A stretch of 44,085 bases of DNA, taken from the NCBI GenBank assembly GCA_021324165.1, contig JAJPJR010000036.1:1-44085 (forward strand), given 5' to 3'. The stretch comes from Armatimonadota bacterium. GTDB taxonomy: Bacteria; Armatimonadota; Fimbriimonadia; Fimbriimonadales; ATM1. Below, in pieces: positions 1 to 6,780 of the stretch. Every line of letters starts with the position of its first letter. The stretch's first letter is position 1. The notes beneath the pieces are model-generated. The model was not told the DNA's origin and did no database searches. It saw only the letters and a program-made list of their open reading frames with translations. The position numbers were made by a program, and so were the translations under genes.

Positions 1-2
1 GA

Positions 3-281
3 GGGAATCCTCCGCCTGCCGGAGCGGGAGAGGGTTGCGCAACCGACAACTGTGTGAGCGGGACAGACGCTTGCTACACCACGTGCAGTCCGTTGCCAAA
101 CCCGCTCGGTAAGTATTACCGTTACCTGCCTCGTTACGTTGAAAAATGCATTAACGAGAACACTCCGCCGTGCTATTGGGTAACGTGCAAATATAGGCAA
201 TATGACGATTCTGGCTGCACGGTGATTTGGCAAACCGACGACGTCGACAAAAAAGGTTGCCGAATTCCCCAGCCTGATTAG
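3..281 (+). CDS. Cys-rich protein, 3' end only
   Basis: The reading frame is open to the left edge of the window, so this is the C-terminal part of a longer protein. A GTG at 54 could be an internal start but no ribosome site supports it. About 93 codons are visible, with nine cysteines and many Tyr and Pro, ending at a TAG 13 bases before the pseudopilin at 295. The Cys spacing suggests a disulfide-bonded exported protein, but no family is recognised. The last 35 codons recur almost unchanged at 2575-2680, again just ahead of a pseudopilin start, so the two genes belong together as a unit. A role as a substrate or partner of a type II secretion/type IV pilus-like machine is inference only. 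Confidence 0.6.
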   Translation, partial: GNPPPAGAGEGCATDNCVSGTDACYTTCSPLPNPLGKYYRYLPRYVEKCINENTPPCYWVTCKYRQYDDSGCTVIWQTDDVDKKGCRIPQPD

Positions 282-294
282 GGCAGGCAATCAA

Positions 295-954
295 GTGACA
301 AGCCGACGAAATGCCGGGCTGACGCTGATCGAAACGTTGATCGTTTTTCTCGTGATAGCGATCATTGTTATGATCGCGTATGGTGTCATAGGGCGCTTAC
401 GCCAACGATCAAAAGTGCTTACATGTGTGAGCCAACTCAAACAGTTGGCAACTGCTCTTTCCTCATATTCGGCCGACAATGACGACCTTGTGCCGCCGTG
501 GCCGACGCAATCCACCTATGTTCCCGAAAGCAAGATTAGGCCGCGGCCGAAAATCCTGGTCGGCGAACCCGAAAAGTGGCGAAAGAGTCTGATGGAACGC
601 GGCGCTAACGAAGAGGCGTTTTGGTGTCCTCTCGATCCTCATCGCAACACAGATTTTGTGGCCGAGTACGATGGGAAAGATGATCACCGAGAACGGTTCA
701 CAAGTTATCAAACAAACTACGCTTTGCACCATGAAAAACTAGTAGATGGAAAGGGTCATATTTTTGCTCGTCCCTCTTTGGTGAAAAACGGTTCCGAACT
801 CCCGTATCTGATCGAGCACTGTTGGGATCCCGACGGCGATCCGGAACATCCGAAACTGATCACTCCCCACGGCGATCTTGGCTACGCCCTGTACTTCGAT
901 TTTCACGTAGATCTGTCGCCTGGAAGCAAGATCGTTCTTGGAAAAGCGCGTTAG
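295..954 (+). CDS. Type II secretion/type IV pseudopilin-like protein
   Basis: The 219-residue product begins at a GTG with a class III (prepilin) signal: a short basic leader, Gly8 before the cleavage point, then LTLIE with the conserved Glu at mature position 5, followed by a hydrophobic helix to about residue 33. The helix is followed by a Ser-Tyr-Ser-Ala-Asp-Asn-Asp-Asp stretch and a C-terminal part ending near a Phe-Asp-Phe-His motif, as in the large secreted pseudopilins of Planctomycetes and Armatimonadota (DUF1559-like). Processing by a prepilin peptidase at the inner membrane is family knowledge. It follows the Cys-rich gene by 13 bases. No good Shine-Dalgarno sequence precedes the GTG, so coupling to the upstream gene is likely. 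Confidence 0.8.
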   Translation: MTSRRNAGLTLIETLIVFLVIAIIVMIAYGVIGRLRQRSKVLTCVSQLKQLATALSSYSADNDDLVPPWPTQSTYVPESKIRPRPKILVGEPEKWRKSLMERGANEEAFWCPLDPHRNTDFVAEYDGKDDHRERFTSYQTNYALHHEKLVDGKGHIFARPSLVKNGSELPYLIEHCWDPDGDPEHPKLITPHGDLGYALYFDFHVDLSPGSKIVLGKAR

Positions 955-963
955 CGTTTTTTC
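940..963 (+). terminator. Hairpin with A-run and T-run over the pseudopilin stop codon
   Basis: Bases 940-949 can pair with 954-963 around a GTTA loop: a GC core (947-949 with 954-956) flanked by A-T pairs, with two G-T pairs. The right arm contains six T residues. This is the shape of an intrinsic terminator. Its loop and right arm overlap the TAG stop of the pseudopilin gene, so termination would occur right at the gene end. Confidence 0.45.
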
Positions 964-1225
964 TGCACGGGTTTTGACGGTAACTCCGGGCCAGGAAGGC
1001 AAATATGGCCGGTCAGGCGGCAGGGGGCTGATCTGCGTGGCCAATTCCATTTTCGAAAGAATGGCACCCTGTGTGACTATTCACACTTGGTTACTGCCAG
1101 CCGGCCGCATCCGCCGCGATCATCTTCCCATCTCCTGATCAAACTAGTACCGCGAGAGCAAACCCCAAACTCCTCAATCTCACGGGTAACAAGTAACCCT
1201 TGGCACGACGCGTGGATCGCAATTT

Positions 1226-1259
1226 CCATCCTTCCCGCTGCATTTAGGGGGAAGGATGG
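1226..1259. repeat. Fragment of the palindromic repeat family; otherwise empty 955-1309
   Basis: An 11-base perfect inverted repeat, CCATCCTTCCC at 1226-1236 and its complement at 1249-1259, encloses a 12-base loop containing GCATTTAGG. The same core hairpin occurs in the longer repeat blocks at 2263, 11428, 30424 and 30598, and the following GGATTGCAA also matches those blocks. It sits between the convergent pseudopilin and methyltransferase genes, where it could act as a two-way terminator, although no T-run follows. Apart from this I see no gene or signal in 964-1309. Confidence 0.6.
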
Positions 1260-1309
1260 ATTGCAAGAATCTTCGAGGCTTCGCCTTGGGCGTATGACCC
1301 GTCTTGTCA

Positions 1310-2203
1310 TCACTTGTTTGAACTGTTCGCGCGGCGTTTCACGAAGCCGTTCTGTTTAGCGCTCGACTGCCGCTTCAAACAGCGGCAGGTTGGAGAAGCG
1401 AATGCAAGCCGTTGAACCATGATCTGCACGGCCTGCGAATTCGAATCAATGAGCACGCAATTTCGGTTAAAGCGTTCGGCGGCTTCGCCAAGTGTGCCGC
1501 TGCCGGCAAAAAAATCCAAAAGTCTGTCACCAGGTTTTGAATGCACCCTGACAATGCGATTGATAATCGTGAGCGGCTTTTGCGTTGGATAGCCGGTGCT
1601 TTCGCGGCCTCCTGGACTCACGATCGTATTCCACCAAACATCCGTGGGCGTCTTGCCGCGTGCGGCTTTTTCTGGCCCGGCCAGTTCGGGCGCCATATAC
1701 GGAATGCGATCAATTTCATCGTAATTGAATGTGTAGTTGTTCGGGTTCTTCGCGTACCACAAAATATTATCGTGCTTCGGAGGCCACTTTTTGCTAGTCC
1801 GTGCGCCGTAATCATACGCCCAAATGATTTCGTTGATAAAACTTTCGCGCCCGAAGATTTCATCAAGAAGAATCTTGCAGTAATGCGCTTCGCGATAATC
1901 AATGTGAAAAAACAGACTGCCGTCTGCCTTTAGAATGCGATGTGCTTGAATGAGCCGCGGTCGCAGGAATTCAAGATACGCATCGAACGAATCCGCATAC
2001 GCGTTTGATCCGACTTTGATGGTTTTGTACCTTTTGCCCGCAAACCCTGTTCGGTCCCCGTTGTCGTCCCGCACGGTTTTGATTCGAGTTCTTGCCTGCT
2101 TCTTGCCGGTGTTGAACGGCGGATCAATGTAGATGAGGTCGAAGGAAGCGTCCTCGAACGATTCAAGAATCGGCAGGTTATCGCCAAGATAGATTTCGAT
2201 CAT
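1310..2203 (-). CDS. Site-specific DNA methyltransferase (N4/N6 amino type)
   Basis: The product (297 residues) transfers a methyl group from S-adenosylmethionine to the exocyclic amino group of adenine or cytosine in a specific DNA site. The catalytic motif IV DPPF is at residues 27-30, a motif X-like YPTQKPL lies before the SAM-binding FAGSGT (232-237), so the motif order is that of the beta class, with the target-recognition region between. Length is normal for the family. No restriction endonuclease gene is adjacent, so it is probably an orphan regulatory or protective enzyme. ATG at 2203 is chosen because a TACACT -10-like box ends 11 bases upstream and no ribosome site is seen. The Lys/Ser-rich tail after residue 270 is not part of the usual fold. 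Confidence 0.88.
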   Translation of the reverse strand: MIEIYLGDNLPILESFEDASFDLIYIDPPFNTGKKQARTRIKTVRDDNGDRTGFAGKRYKTIKVGSNAYADSFDAYLEFLRPRLIQAHRILKADGSLFFHIDYREAHYCKILLDEIFGRESFINEIIWAYDYGARTSKKWPPKHDNILWYAKNPNNYTFNYDEIDRIPYMAPELAGPEKAARGKTPTDVWWNTIVSPGGRESTGYPTQKPLTIINRIVRVHSKPGDRLLDFFAGSGTLGEAAERFNRNCVLIDSNSQAVQIMVQRLAFASPTCRCLKRQSSAKQNGFVKRRANSSNK

Positions 2204-2214
2204 CGGATGGCGAG

Positions 2215-2220
2215 AGTGTA
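2215..2220 (-). promoter_or_regulatory. -10 box (TACACT) of methyltransferase gene
   Basis: Read on the minus strand, TG-TACACT ends 11 bases before the ATG at 2203. With initiation about 7 bases downstream the leader would be only some 4 bases, so the mRNA would be close to leaderless. No convincing -35 is visible. Seven other genes in the window show the same arrangement. Confidence 0.45.
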
Positions 2221-2237
2221 CAGGTTTTGACTTAGGA

Positions 2238-2410
2238 GCAGCGTGGATTGCAAAGACCCCGTCCTTCCCCCTGCATTAGGGGGAAGGTGGCGCGAAGCGC
2301 CGGATGGGGGTCAGGGTCTTGTGCACACCCCCTTCACCGTTCGCTTCGCTCACGGGGCTTCCCCCTGATTCCAGGGGGCAGCGTGGATTGCAAAGACCCC
2401 ATCCTTCCCA
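2238..2410. repeat. Palindromic intergenic repeat block, copy 1
   Basis: The block is bounded by a 20-base direct repeat beginning GCGTGGATTGC (2241-2260 and 2381-2400, a 140-base period). Inside are a 9-base perfect hairpin (2263-2271 with 2279-2287), a GGCGC/GCGCC hairpin (2289-2301), the segment CACCGTTCGCTTCGCTCACGG, and a CCCCCT/AGGGGG hairpin (2361-2378). The same modules occur at 11346-11654 and 30424-30630. The block is open in some frames but reads as low-complexity Gly/Arg/Pro peptide, so it is not treated as coding. It lies between the start of the methyltransferase (leftward) and the decayed gene pair (rightward). Confidence 0.8.
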
Positions 2411-2574
2411 CTCTTTTCAGCCGGAAGAAGGTGCTGTCTTCGTTCCAGGCCAAACCTTGCCAGAAGTTTCGTAAGAAACCCGTTAGGCAAAGAACACGGG
2501 CAAAAGGCTGCCCGTGGCAAGAGAACTCGCGGGCGAGAAGAAAACAGTAAGGCTTTGACCTTACGACTTCTCTT
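2411..2574. other. Non-coding stretch with two hairpins
   Basis: No gene is visible. An 8-base perfect inverted repeat CACGGGCA/TGCCCGTG lies at 2495-2516. A second, larger structure pairs GAGAAG (2535-2540) with CTTCTC (2567-2572) outside GTAAGG/CCTTAC (2547-2564) and is followed by TTTT at 2573-2576, which resembles an intrinsic terminator on the plus strand. Homology to the Cys-rich gene begins exactly at its right end, so this is also the breakpoint of the duplication. Confidence 0.5.
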
Positions 2575-2680
2575 TTGGGTAACGTGCAAGTTCAGACAAT
2601 ATGACGACGCCGGCTGCACGGTGATCTGGCAAACCGATGACGTTGACAAGAAGGGCTGCCGGATTTCGCAGCCCGACTAA
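2575..2680 (+). pseudogene. Remnant of a second Cys-rich gene (3' end)
   Basis: This stretch matches 176-281 closely at the DNA level and encodes the same last 35 residues with four changes (for example Phe for Tyr, Ala for Ser and Ser for Pro), ending in TAA. Upstream of about 2575 the similarity stops and no open frame continues it, so only the 3' end survives. Most differences fall at third codon positions, which suggests that it diverged under protein selection before it was cut. Confidence 0.75.
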
Positions 2681-2697
2681 ACGAAAGAAGCGGCGAG

Positions 2698-2820
2698 ATG
2701 AAACGCAAAAACAGTGGACTGACCATTTTTGAAATGATGATCGCGATTGTCGTCATCGCGATCGTTTCAACTGCTCGGCAGCGATCAAAGGTCAACGGAG
2801 AATCAGCGGCGGCGTTTTGA
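2698..2820 (+). pseudogene. Truncated second pseudopilin (40 codons)
   Basis: An ATG 17 bases after the remnant Cys-rich stop opens a 40-codon frame with a complete class III signal: basic leader MKRKNS, Gly, then LTIFE with Glu5 and a hydrophobic run. It aligns to the start of the pseudopilin at 295 up to the shared RQRSKV, but about ten helix codons before that are missing and after it the frame runs into unrelated sequence and stops. The last 18 bases overlap, on the other strand, the 3' end of the DUF2330 gene. A product this short could insert as a helix but could not be a working pseudopilin. Confidence 0.7.
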
Positions 2821-3807
2821 AACAAAAATTATCCCCACTCCGACCAGCAGAGGCAGAAGCAAGGCTGATGACTGTTTCAACGGAGACTCGGGAGAGCGCC
2901 GTTTATAGAAGTAGATATCATCTGCTGCAGGGCGCGGAAAGTTGTTGTCTACGAACGTTTCCACCTGCGCATAAGCAGGGATTGCGCCGGCAGGAAGGTT
3001 CACCTGTTTTGCGAGCAGTGCAGACGTCTCTTCAGAAATCGGCGCGATCCATTGGGGCATCTGCCAAATCTGTCCATTTCCGATTCTTGCTTCGTAATTG
3101 CCGACCGAAACGAAGTAAACGCGCAGCGTGCCGCCGCCGTTGATCGGAATGTTTGTCTTTGGCACATAGAACGGATTGAACGGTTTGGTCGTGTGGAAAC
3201 TCATTCGAATCGTTCCGGTGGAGGCTGCCGACTTGGATTTGTCAATCACTTTGAACGCGGTGAGATACCATCCCCGTTTGCAATACCTTTCGGCCCACTG
3301 TTCGACTTCGGGTGTCGAAACGTAGCCGTGCGCGTTCATCCAATCGTTGATGGCATGCGCATCGAGACTCCACAGCGTTGCGGCGTGATAGCCCGCTACG
3401 TCGGCTTCTTGAATCACGCGCACTTTTTCGACAGGATACGCGCCTCCAAAACCTCCGCCGAATCGGCTGGCGGTTTGGGGTCCGAGTGCTGCAAGCGTGT
3501 AAAACGCTTGGGTCGAGGCTTCTTGAAGCTCGGGCTTTCCTGGCGTCGGTGCGATGAATCCAAAGTCGTCGGCACCCGATTTGAAACTCGCATTGCGAAT
3601 GAAGTGCTCCATCAGGTTGGCCTCGTCCCAAATGACGATGTTGGTCTGGTCGCCGAACACGACCGGCTTGCCCGGAGGTCCCACACCGGAGCAGGCAAGC
3701 ATCGGGCTGGTGATTGCGGAACAGGCTACGGCGACTGCGCACGCTCTGCGTAAAAGGTTATCGGTTGGGCGAAAGGATTTGCGAGAATTCAGTTCGATCA
3801 GGTTCAT
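2803..3807 (-). CDS. DUF2330-like secreted/membrane-anchored protein
   Basis: The 334-residue product has an Arg-rich N-terminal region and a hydrophobic signal segment to about residue 36, followed by Ala-Cys-Ser-Gly, then a large extracytoplasmic region. The opening part of the mature protein (QTNIVIWDEA, then GFIAPTPGKPEL) resembles the start of DUF2330 proteins, which are exported and of unknown function. The C-terminus is a hydrophobic segment followed by Lys-Arg-Arg-Arg, a stop-transfer or sorting-type tail. ATG 3807 is used; no clear ribosome site precedes it. Its 3' end overlaps the pseudopilin remnant on the other strand. Upstream, 3808-4007 contains no gene, only an 18-base near-palindrome at 3933-3950. 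The family assignment rests on two short motifs. Confidence 0.72.
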   Translation of the reverse strand: MNLIELNSRKSFRPTDNLLRRACAVAVACSAITSPMLACSGVGPPGKPVVFGDQTNIVIWDEANLMEHFIRNASFKSGADDFGFIAPTPGKPELQEASTQAFYTLAALGPQTASRFGGGFGGAYPVEKVRVIQEADVAGYHAATLWSLDAHAINDWMNAHGYVSTPEVEQWAERYCKRGWYLTAFKVIDKSKSAASTGTIRMSFHTTKPFNPFYVPKTNIPINGGGTLRVYFVSVGNYEARIGNGQIWQMPQWIAPISEETSALLAKQVNLPAGAIPAYAQVETFVDNNFPRPAADDIYFYKRRSPESPLKQSSALLLPLLVGVGIIFVSKRRR

Positions 3808-4007
3808 GAACGCACTGACGCGCGGGATTTGTCCCGGTATCGCCGAGCTGCAGGTTCTGAGGTTCCGTGAGGTTGTTCACCGCTTAGGCGATTGAAAATG
3901 AACGAAGTCCCTTAGGGCAGGATGCGCGCACTTTCCCCTTCGAAGAGGAAGCACATTTGCGATCCTTCGGCCCTGTAAAACTCGTTGGCTTCTCGGACAG
4001 CTGCGCA

Positions 4008-4250
4008 CTACTTCTCTGGCGTGCGGAGAGACCTGCGCAGGAGCGTTCTGACACTAAAAGTTCCTAGCAGCGCTTCACATTTGTACTTGAGCAGGCCTTT
4101 AACATGCCGATCCACCGCCACTAGATCTGCCCGCGCTCGTTCATCAGATTTCCTCATCTCGGCCACCTCAAGAATCTTGTAATGAAGAAACCCGTTCTTA
4201 ACATCGGCAATTGGTCCGAAGCTCCTCTGAATCGATAACTCGATGGGCAC
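4008..4250 (-). CDS. Small ORF, probably the 3' part of a frameshifted gene
   Basis: This 80-codon frame begins at a GTG with GGAGGA eight bases upstream, so it could be an independent gene. Its frame, however, is also open for 12 codons upstream of the GTG. If translation moves back one base within the C4A5 run at 4272-4280, the frame at 4154-4507 joins this one to give one continuous protein of about 166 residues that reads more naturally than either piece. The visible part is charged and helical (KILEVAEMRKSDERARADL). No family is recognised. It is the last member of the cluster headed by the DarT-DarG fusion. Confidence 0.5.
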   Translation of the reverse strand: MPIELSIQRSFGPIADVKNGFLHYKILEVAEMRKSDERARADLVAVDRHVKGLLKYKCEALLGTFSVRTLLRRSLRTPEK

Positions 4251-4507
4251 GTTTGCATTCCTCCGCTCGTCTTTTTGGGGTCAATTGTGCGCAGGAGAAC
4301 CATCGTCTCAATTACAGACTGAAGGCTCTCGTCTGCATCGGTCGTCCCGATAGCGTTAATAACATCCAGCGAGCCACCTAACGTCCTCAGATCTGCTGGA
4401 ATTACCATTTCCACCATTCGCATTCTCGACGTCTTCGGTATCCTGCACCCCGCCAAGCTACTGCGGACTGGCGGGACCCCGGTGAACATACGAAATTTGC
4501 CGGTCAT
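4154..4507 (-). CDS. Small ORF, probably the 5' part of a frameshifted gene
   Basis: The ATG at 4507 lies 10 bases after the stop of the membrane protein gene, with a weak GGTGAG upstream. Residues to about 79 (ending IDPKK) look like real protein. After that this frame becomes a Ser/Arg/Phe-rich tail that looks like out-of-frame reading, while the -1 frame continues as a plausible protein. I therefore take the tail as an artefact of a real or sequencing frameshift at 4272-4280. Function is unknown. A longer frame starting at 4570 exists but overlaps the preceding gene. Confidence 0.5.
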   Translation of the reverse strand: MTGKFRMFTGVPPVRSSLAGCRIPKTSRMRMVEMVIPADLRTLGGSLDVINAIGTTDADESLQSVIETMVLLRTIDPKKTSGGMQTCPSSYRFRGASDQLPMLRTGFFITRFLRWPR

Positions 4508-4517
4508 CTCACCGCAC

Positions 4518-5252
4518 CTAATTTGGTATGCTTGACTTGCCGAGTACAATCCTTTCTGCGTCACCGTCACAATCAGCCATCACGACTGGGTCGGACGTCT
4601 CGTCGGTCGCGAACCAGATCGAACCCGTCACACTTGCATGAGGGCTGAGTTTGTCTAAAATCACAACGTAGCCACCAGCTCCCGCAGACTGCGACTTTAT
4701 CATGTTCTCTGCCTTGATGTCTGGCGCAACAAGCACACCGGGAAATGTAATTTGGATGTGCACGTTTCTAGCATCGATCCGACCCATGTTAATAACGCGA
4801 AAATACAAAACGTGATTAGGATTAAGAAAATCCCGACGAATTGCATCTGCGCTTTCAGTCAGAAAGTCCTGCGTGACCGCCGACAGAGCCAATGCAATGA
4901 CAGTTTTCTCGTTCGTTGTGAACTGACCGCTCTCCAGGAAGCTTCCGTCTGCCGATCGGCTTCCCGTACGAGACTTCGCAAGAAAAGCATCAATCTTTTC
5001 GGGTGCAAGTCCGTATCTTTTCAGTCGAGAGCGGAGCCTCGCCTCAATGGTCCGCGACTGGTCTTCCGTCATCAGCCTTTGAACAAACTGGTACAAGGAG
5101 CTTTGGTATTTAGCGTTCTGAGTTAGGGAAAAGTGGCCACCTACTGCGTACAGCTTCGGGCTCAACCACCAGTTCGACAGGCATTGTCCGAGCCCCAGCA
5201 TTGCGAGGGCTGCTACGATTGTCGTAATAAACCATTTTAGGTCCCACTTCAC
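4518..5252 (-). CDS. Single-span membrane protein of unknown function
   Basis: The 244-residue product has one hydrophobic segment at about residues 8-30 after a short Lys-containing N-terminus, then a soluble domain. Residues about 40-110 are helical and charged. The C-terminal 90 residues contain a beta-sandwich-like stretch (RVINMGRIDARNVHIQI, then LSPHASVTGSIWF), similar in style to Ig-like domains of surface or membrane-proximal proteins. It starts 48 bases after the DarT-DarG fusion stop on the same strand, so it is probably co-transcribed with it. Whether it has a job in that toxin system is inference. No family is recognised. Confidence 0.7.
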   Translation of the reverse strand: MKWDLKWFITTIVAALAMLGLGQCLSNWWLSPKLYAVGGHFSLTQNAKYQSSLYQFVQRLMTEDQSRTIEARLRSRLKRYGLAPEKIDAFLAKSRTGSRSADGSFLESGQFTTNEKTVIALALSAVTQDFLTESADAIRRDFLNPNHVLYFRVINMGRIDARNVHIQITFPGVLVAPDIKAENMIKSQSAGAGGYVVILDKLSPHASVTGSIWFATDETSDPVVMADCDGDAERIVLGKSSIPN

Positions 5253-5300
5253 GAAGCATTTACCTACTGTGTTGTCCGGCGATCATGGCTGGCATCGAAG

Positions 5301-6530
5301 CTATAACCCAAGTCCGCCCCTTGATTCTATCACGTGGGATTCAAGCAAGAATCCTGGCTCTAGTTGGTCCTCAGGAATCTGCTTTTCCGCCGGAAGGTAT
5401 ATCCAAACCTTAATTCCGAGCCGAACCATTGACTGGCATAGAACTGGGCCAACTTTCTGCCAACTTAGCCGACCGAGACCACACCCGAGCGCAGCCATGG
5501 CCAGCGATTTAATGCCCTCCTTTGCATGGTTTGCTTCTAACCAGCGCAACCCATCGATGATGCCATCAAAATCTGCCGGATGTCTCCAGTCGTCTTTAGT
5601 CGCGAACAGCAGAAACCACGTTTCCCTGTCCTTGTCTCCATTGACAGCTTCCGGAATATCTGCCATCTCTTCCTGAAGTGAAGTTTCGCGCTTGTACAAA
5701 AAAGGTCGTCCCATTTTCAGTTTCCTTGAGCGGCAAGCATCCTGATACTCGACGTAAACATCGGGAAATTGATATTTTGCTCGCGACGCAAGGCCTTTCC
5801 CCATAATCCCCTTTGTGTTAACGCTAACAGTGAGCGTCTGCAGACGCGAGAAAAACAGGTCTCCTTCAACAAGGTGAACGTTATGGTTCAAGCGTTTACG
5901 ATGTTGCGGTAGCCAAAACAGAAATGGCTCGGGTATCACTGATACTCCCGACACTTTTTGGAGCAGACTCCCTCGCACTATCGGGTTCGCGACGTAGATC
6001 GCGCTAATCATCTCCGATGGGATCATGTCCGGAACCAGAATCTCGGCCATTGTGCGTCTCTTTGAACCATCTTCCTCTTTCCAGTACTGTCGTTGCAGAT
6101 CCTCCCGTAGACCTCTAACGACTTCCTGATACTTTGATGTTGGGAAAAAACTGGTCAGTGAGTGGGCGGCGTTACCATCTGTCACAAGCGCATCTCGCTT
6201 TCGCCTAATTTCCTGTTTGACCGCAACTATTGCCAGCTTGTCAACGCCAACTTCGCTGATTACTCGCCACAACATCGGGTTCTTCGCGCGCAAAAAGAGG
6301 TTTGCATAATCGCCGAGCACGGCACCGTTCAAAGACCTCTCTCGCCGCCTGGACACGATGCCTAAATCGTAGATTGGCGTATGCGCAATGCCCATCTGTT
6401 CGCGCTTGTTGTGTGACAAAATGCCGTGTTGCACGATTGACGGAACATTGTCTATGTGCGTGATGTAGTAGTACTGGTTCTGTCGTTCCGTGGGCATGTT
6501 TTTCAGTTGGCGAGCGCTGTACGCGGACAC
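5301..6530 (-). CDS. DarT-DarG fusion: DNA ADP-ribosyltransferase plus macro domain
   Basis: One 409-residue chain carries both halves of a DarTG toxin-antitoxin pair. Residues 18-205 match DarT (DUF4433): YYITHIDNVPSIVQHGIL with His25, an Arg cluster at 61-64, YANLFLRAKNPMLW at 75-88, and the catalytic Glu163 in AEILVP. DarT moves ADP-ribose from NAD+ onto bases in single-stranded DNA. Residues 217-380 match the DarG macro domain, which removes that mark: VEGDLF, SVNTKGIMGKGLA, LFATKDDWRHP, GCGLGRLSW. Only about 30 residues follow, so the separate C-terminal DarT-binding domain of classical DarG appears absent. The start is the GTG at 6530, since an in-frame stop lies four codons upstream; ATG 6497 is an alternative. 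It heads a minus-strand cluster with the next two or three genes. Confidence 0.88.
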   Translation of the reverse strand: MSAYSARQLKNMPTERQNQYYYITHIDNVPSIVQHGILSHNKREQMGIAHTPIYDLGIVSRRRERSLNGAVLGDYANLFLRAKNPMLWRVISEVGVDKLAIVAVKQEIRRKRDALVTDGNAAHSLTSFFPTSKYQEVVRGLREDLQRQYWKEEDGSKRRTMAEILVPDMIPSEMISAIYVANPIVRGSLLQKVSGVSVIPEPFLFWLPQHRKRLNHNVHLVEGDLFFSRLQTLTVSVNTKGIMGKGLASRAKYQFPDVYVEYQDACRSRKLKMGRPFLYKRETSLQEEMADIPEAVNGDKDRETWFLLFATKDDWRHPADFDGIIDGLRWLEANHAKEGIKSLAMAALGCGLGRLSWQKVGPVLCQSMVRLGIKVWIYLPAEKQIPEDQLEPGFLLESHVIESRGGLGL

Positions 6531-6761
6531 GGATTGCTGTCAGGCAATTCGTGTGCATGTGAGCCTCGCCAAGGGCCCTCTGTCCGGCTCATCTTAGTTC
6601 TCGCCTCCATAATCGGTCAACGCATTTCGCTGGCTCGTTAGCCAATGGAAATCGCTCTGAAGATTATGGAGCTTTCTCCCATCAATGCGCCACATTCTAG
6701 ACCGGCCGTTTCATCCTTCGAACTGCGAAAAGAATCCATACTTTTTTGTCCGGATTCGTGC

Positions 6762-6767
6762 CATAAT
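6762..6767 (+). promoter_or_regulatory. -10 box (CATAAT) of sufB
   Basis: CATAAT, preceded by a TG two bases upstream (extended -10), ends 13 bases before the sufB ATG at 6781. No ribosome site lies between, so the transcript would have a leader of about six bases. The -35 region is poor. The rest of 6531-6761 holds only a short TGGCT/AGCCA hairpin at 6631-6644. Confidence 0.45.
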
Positions 6768-6780
6768 TACCCTTAGAACC

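Noticed and set aside
1310-2203. A restriction-modification system around the methyltransferase
   Set aside because: No endonuclease or specificity gene is found within several kb on either side.
2238-2410. Insertion sequence or transposon bounded by the 20-base direct repeat
   Set aside because: There is no transposase frame and no terminal inverted repeat at the ends; the repeat period fits local duplication of hairpin modules.
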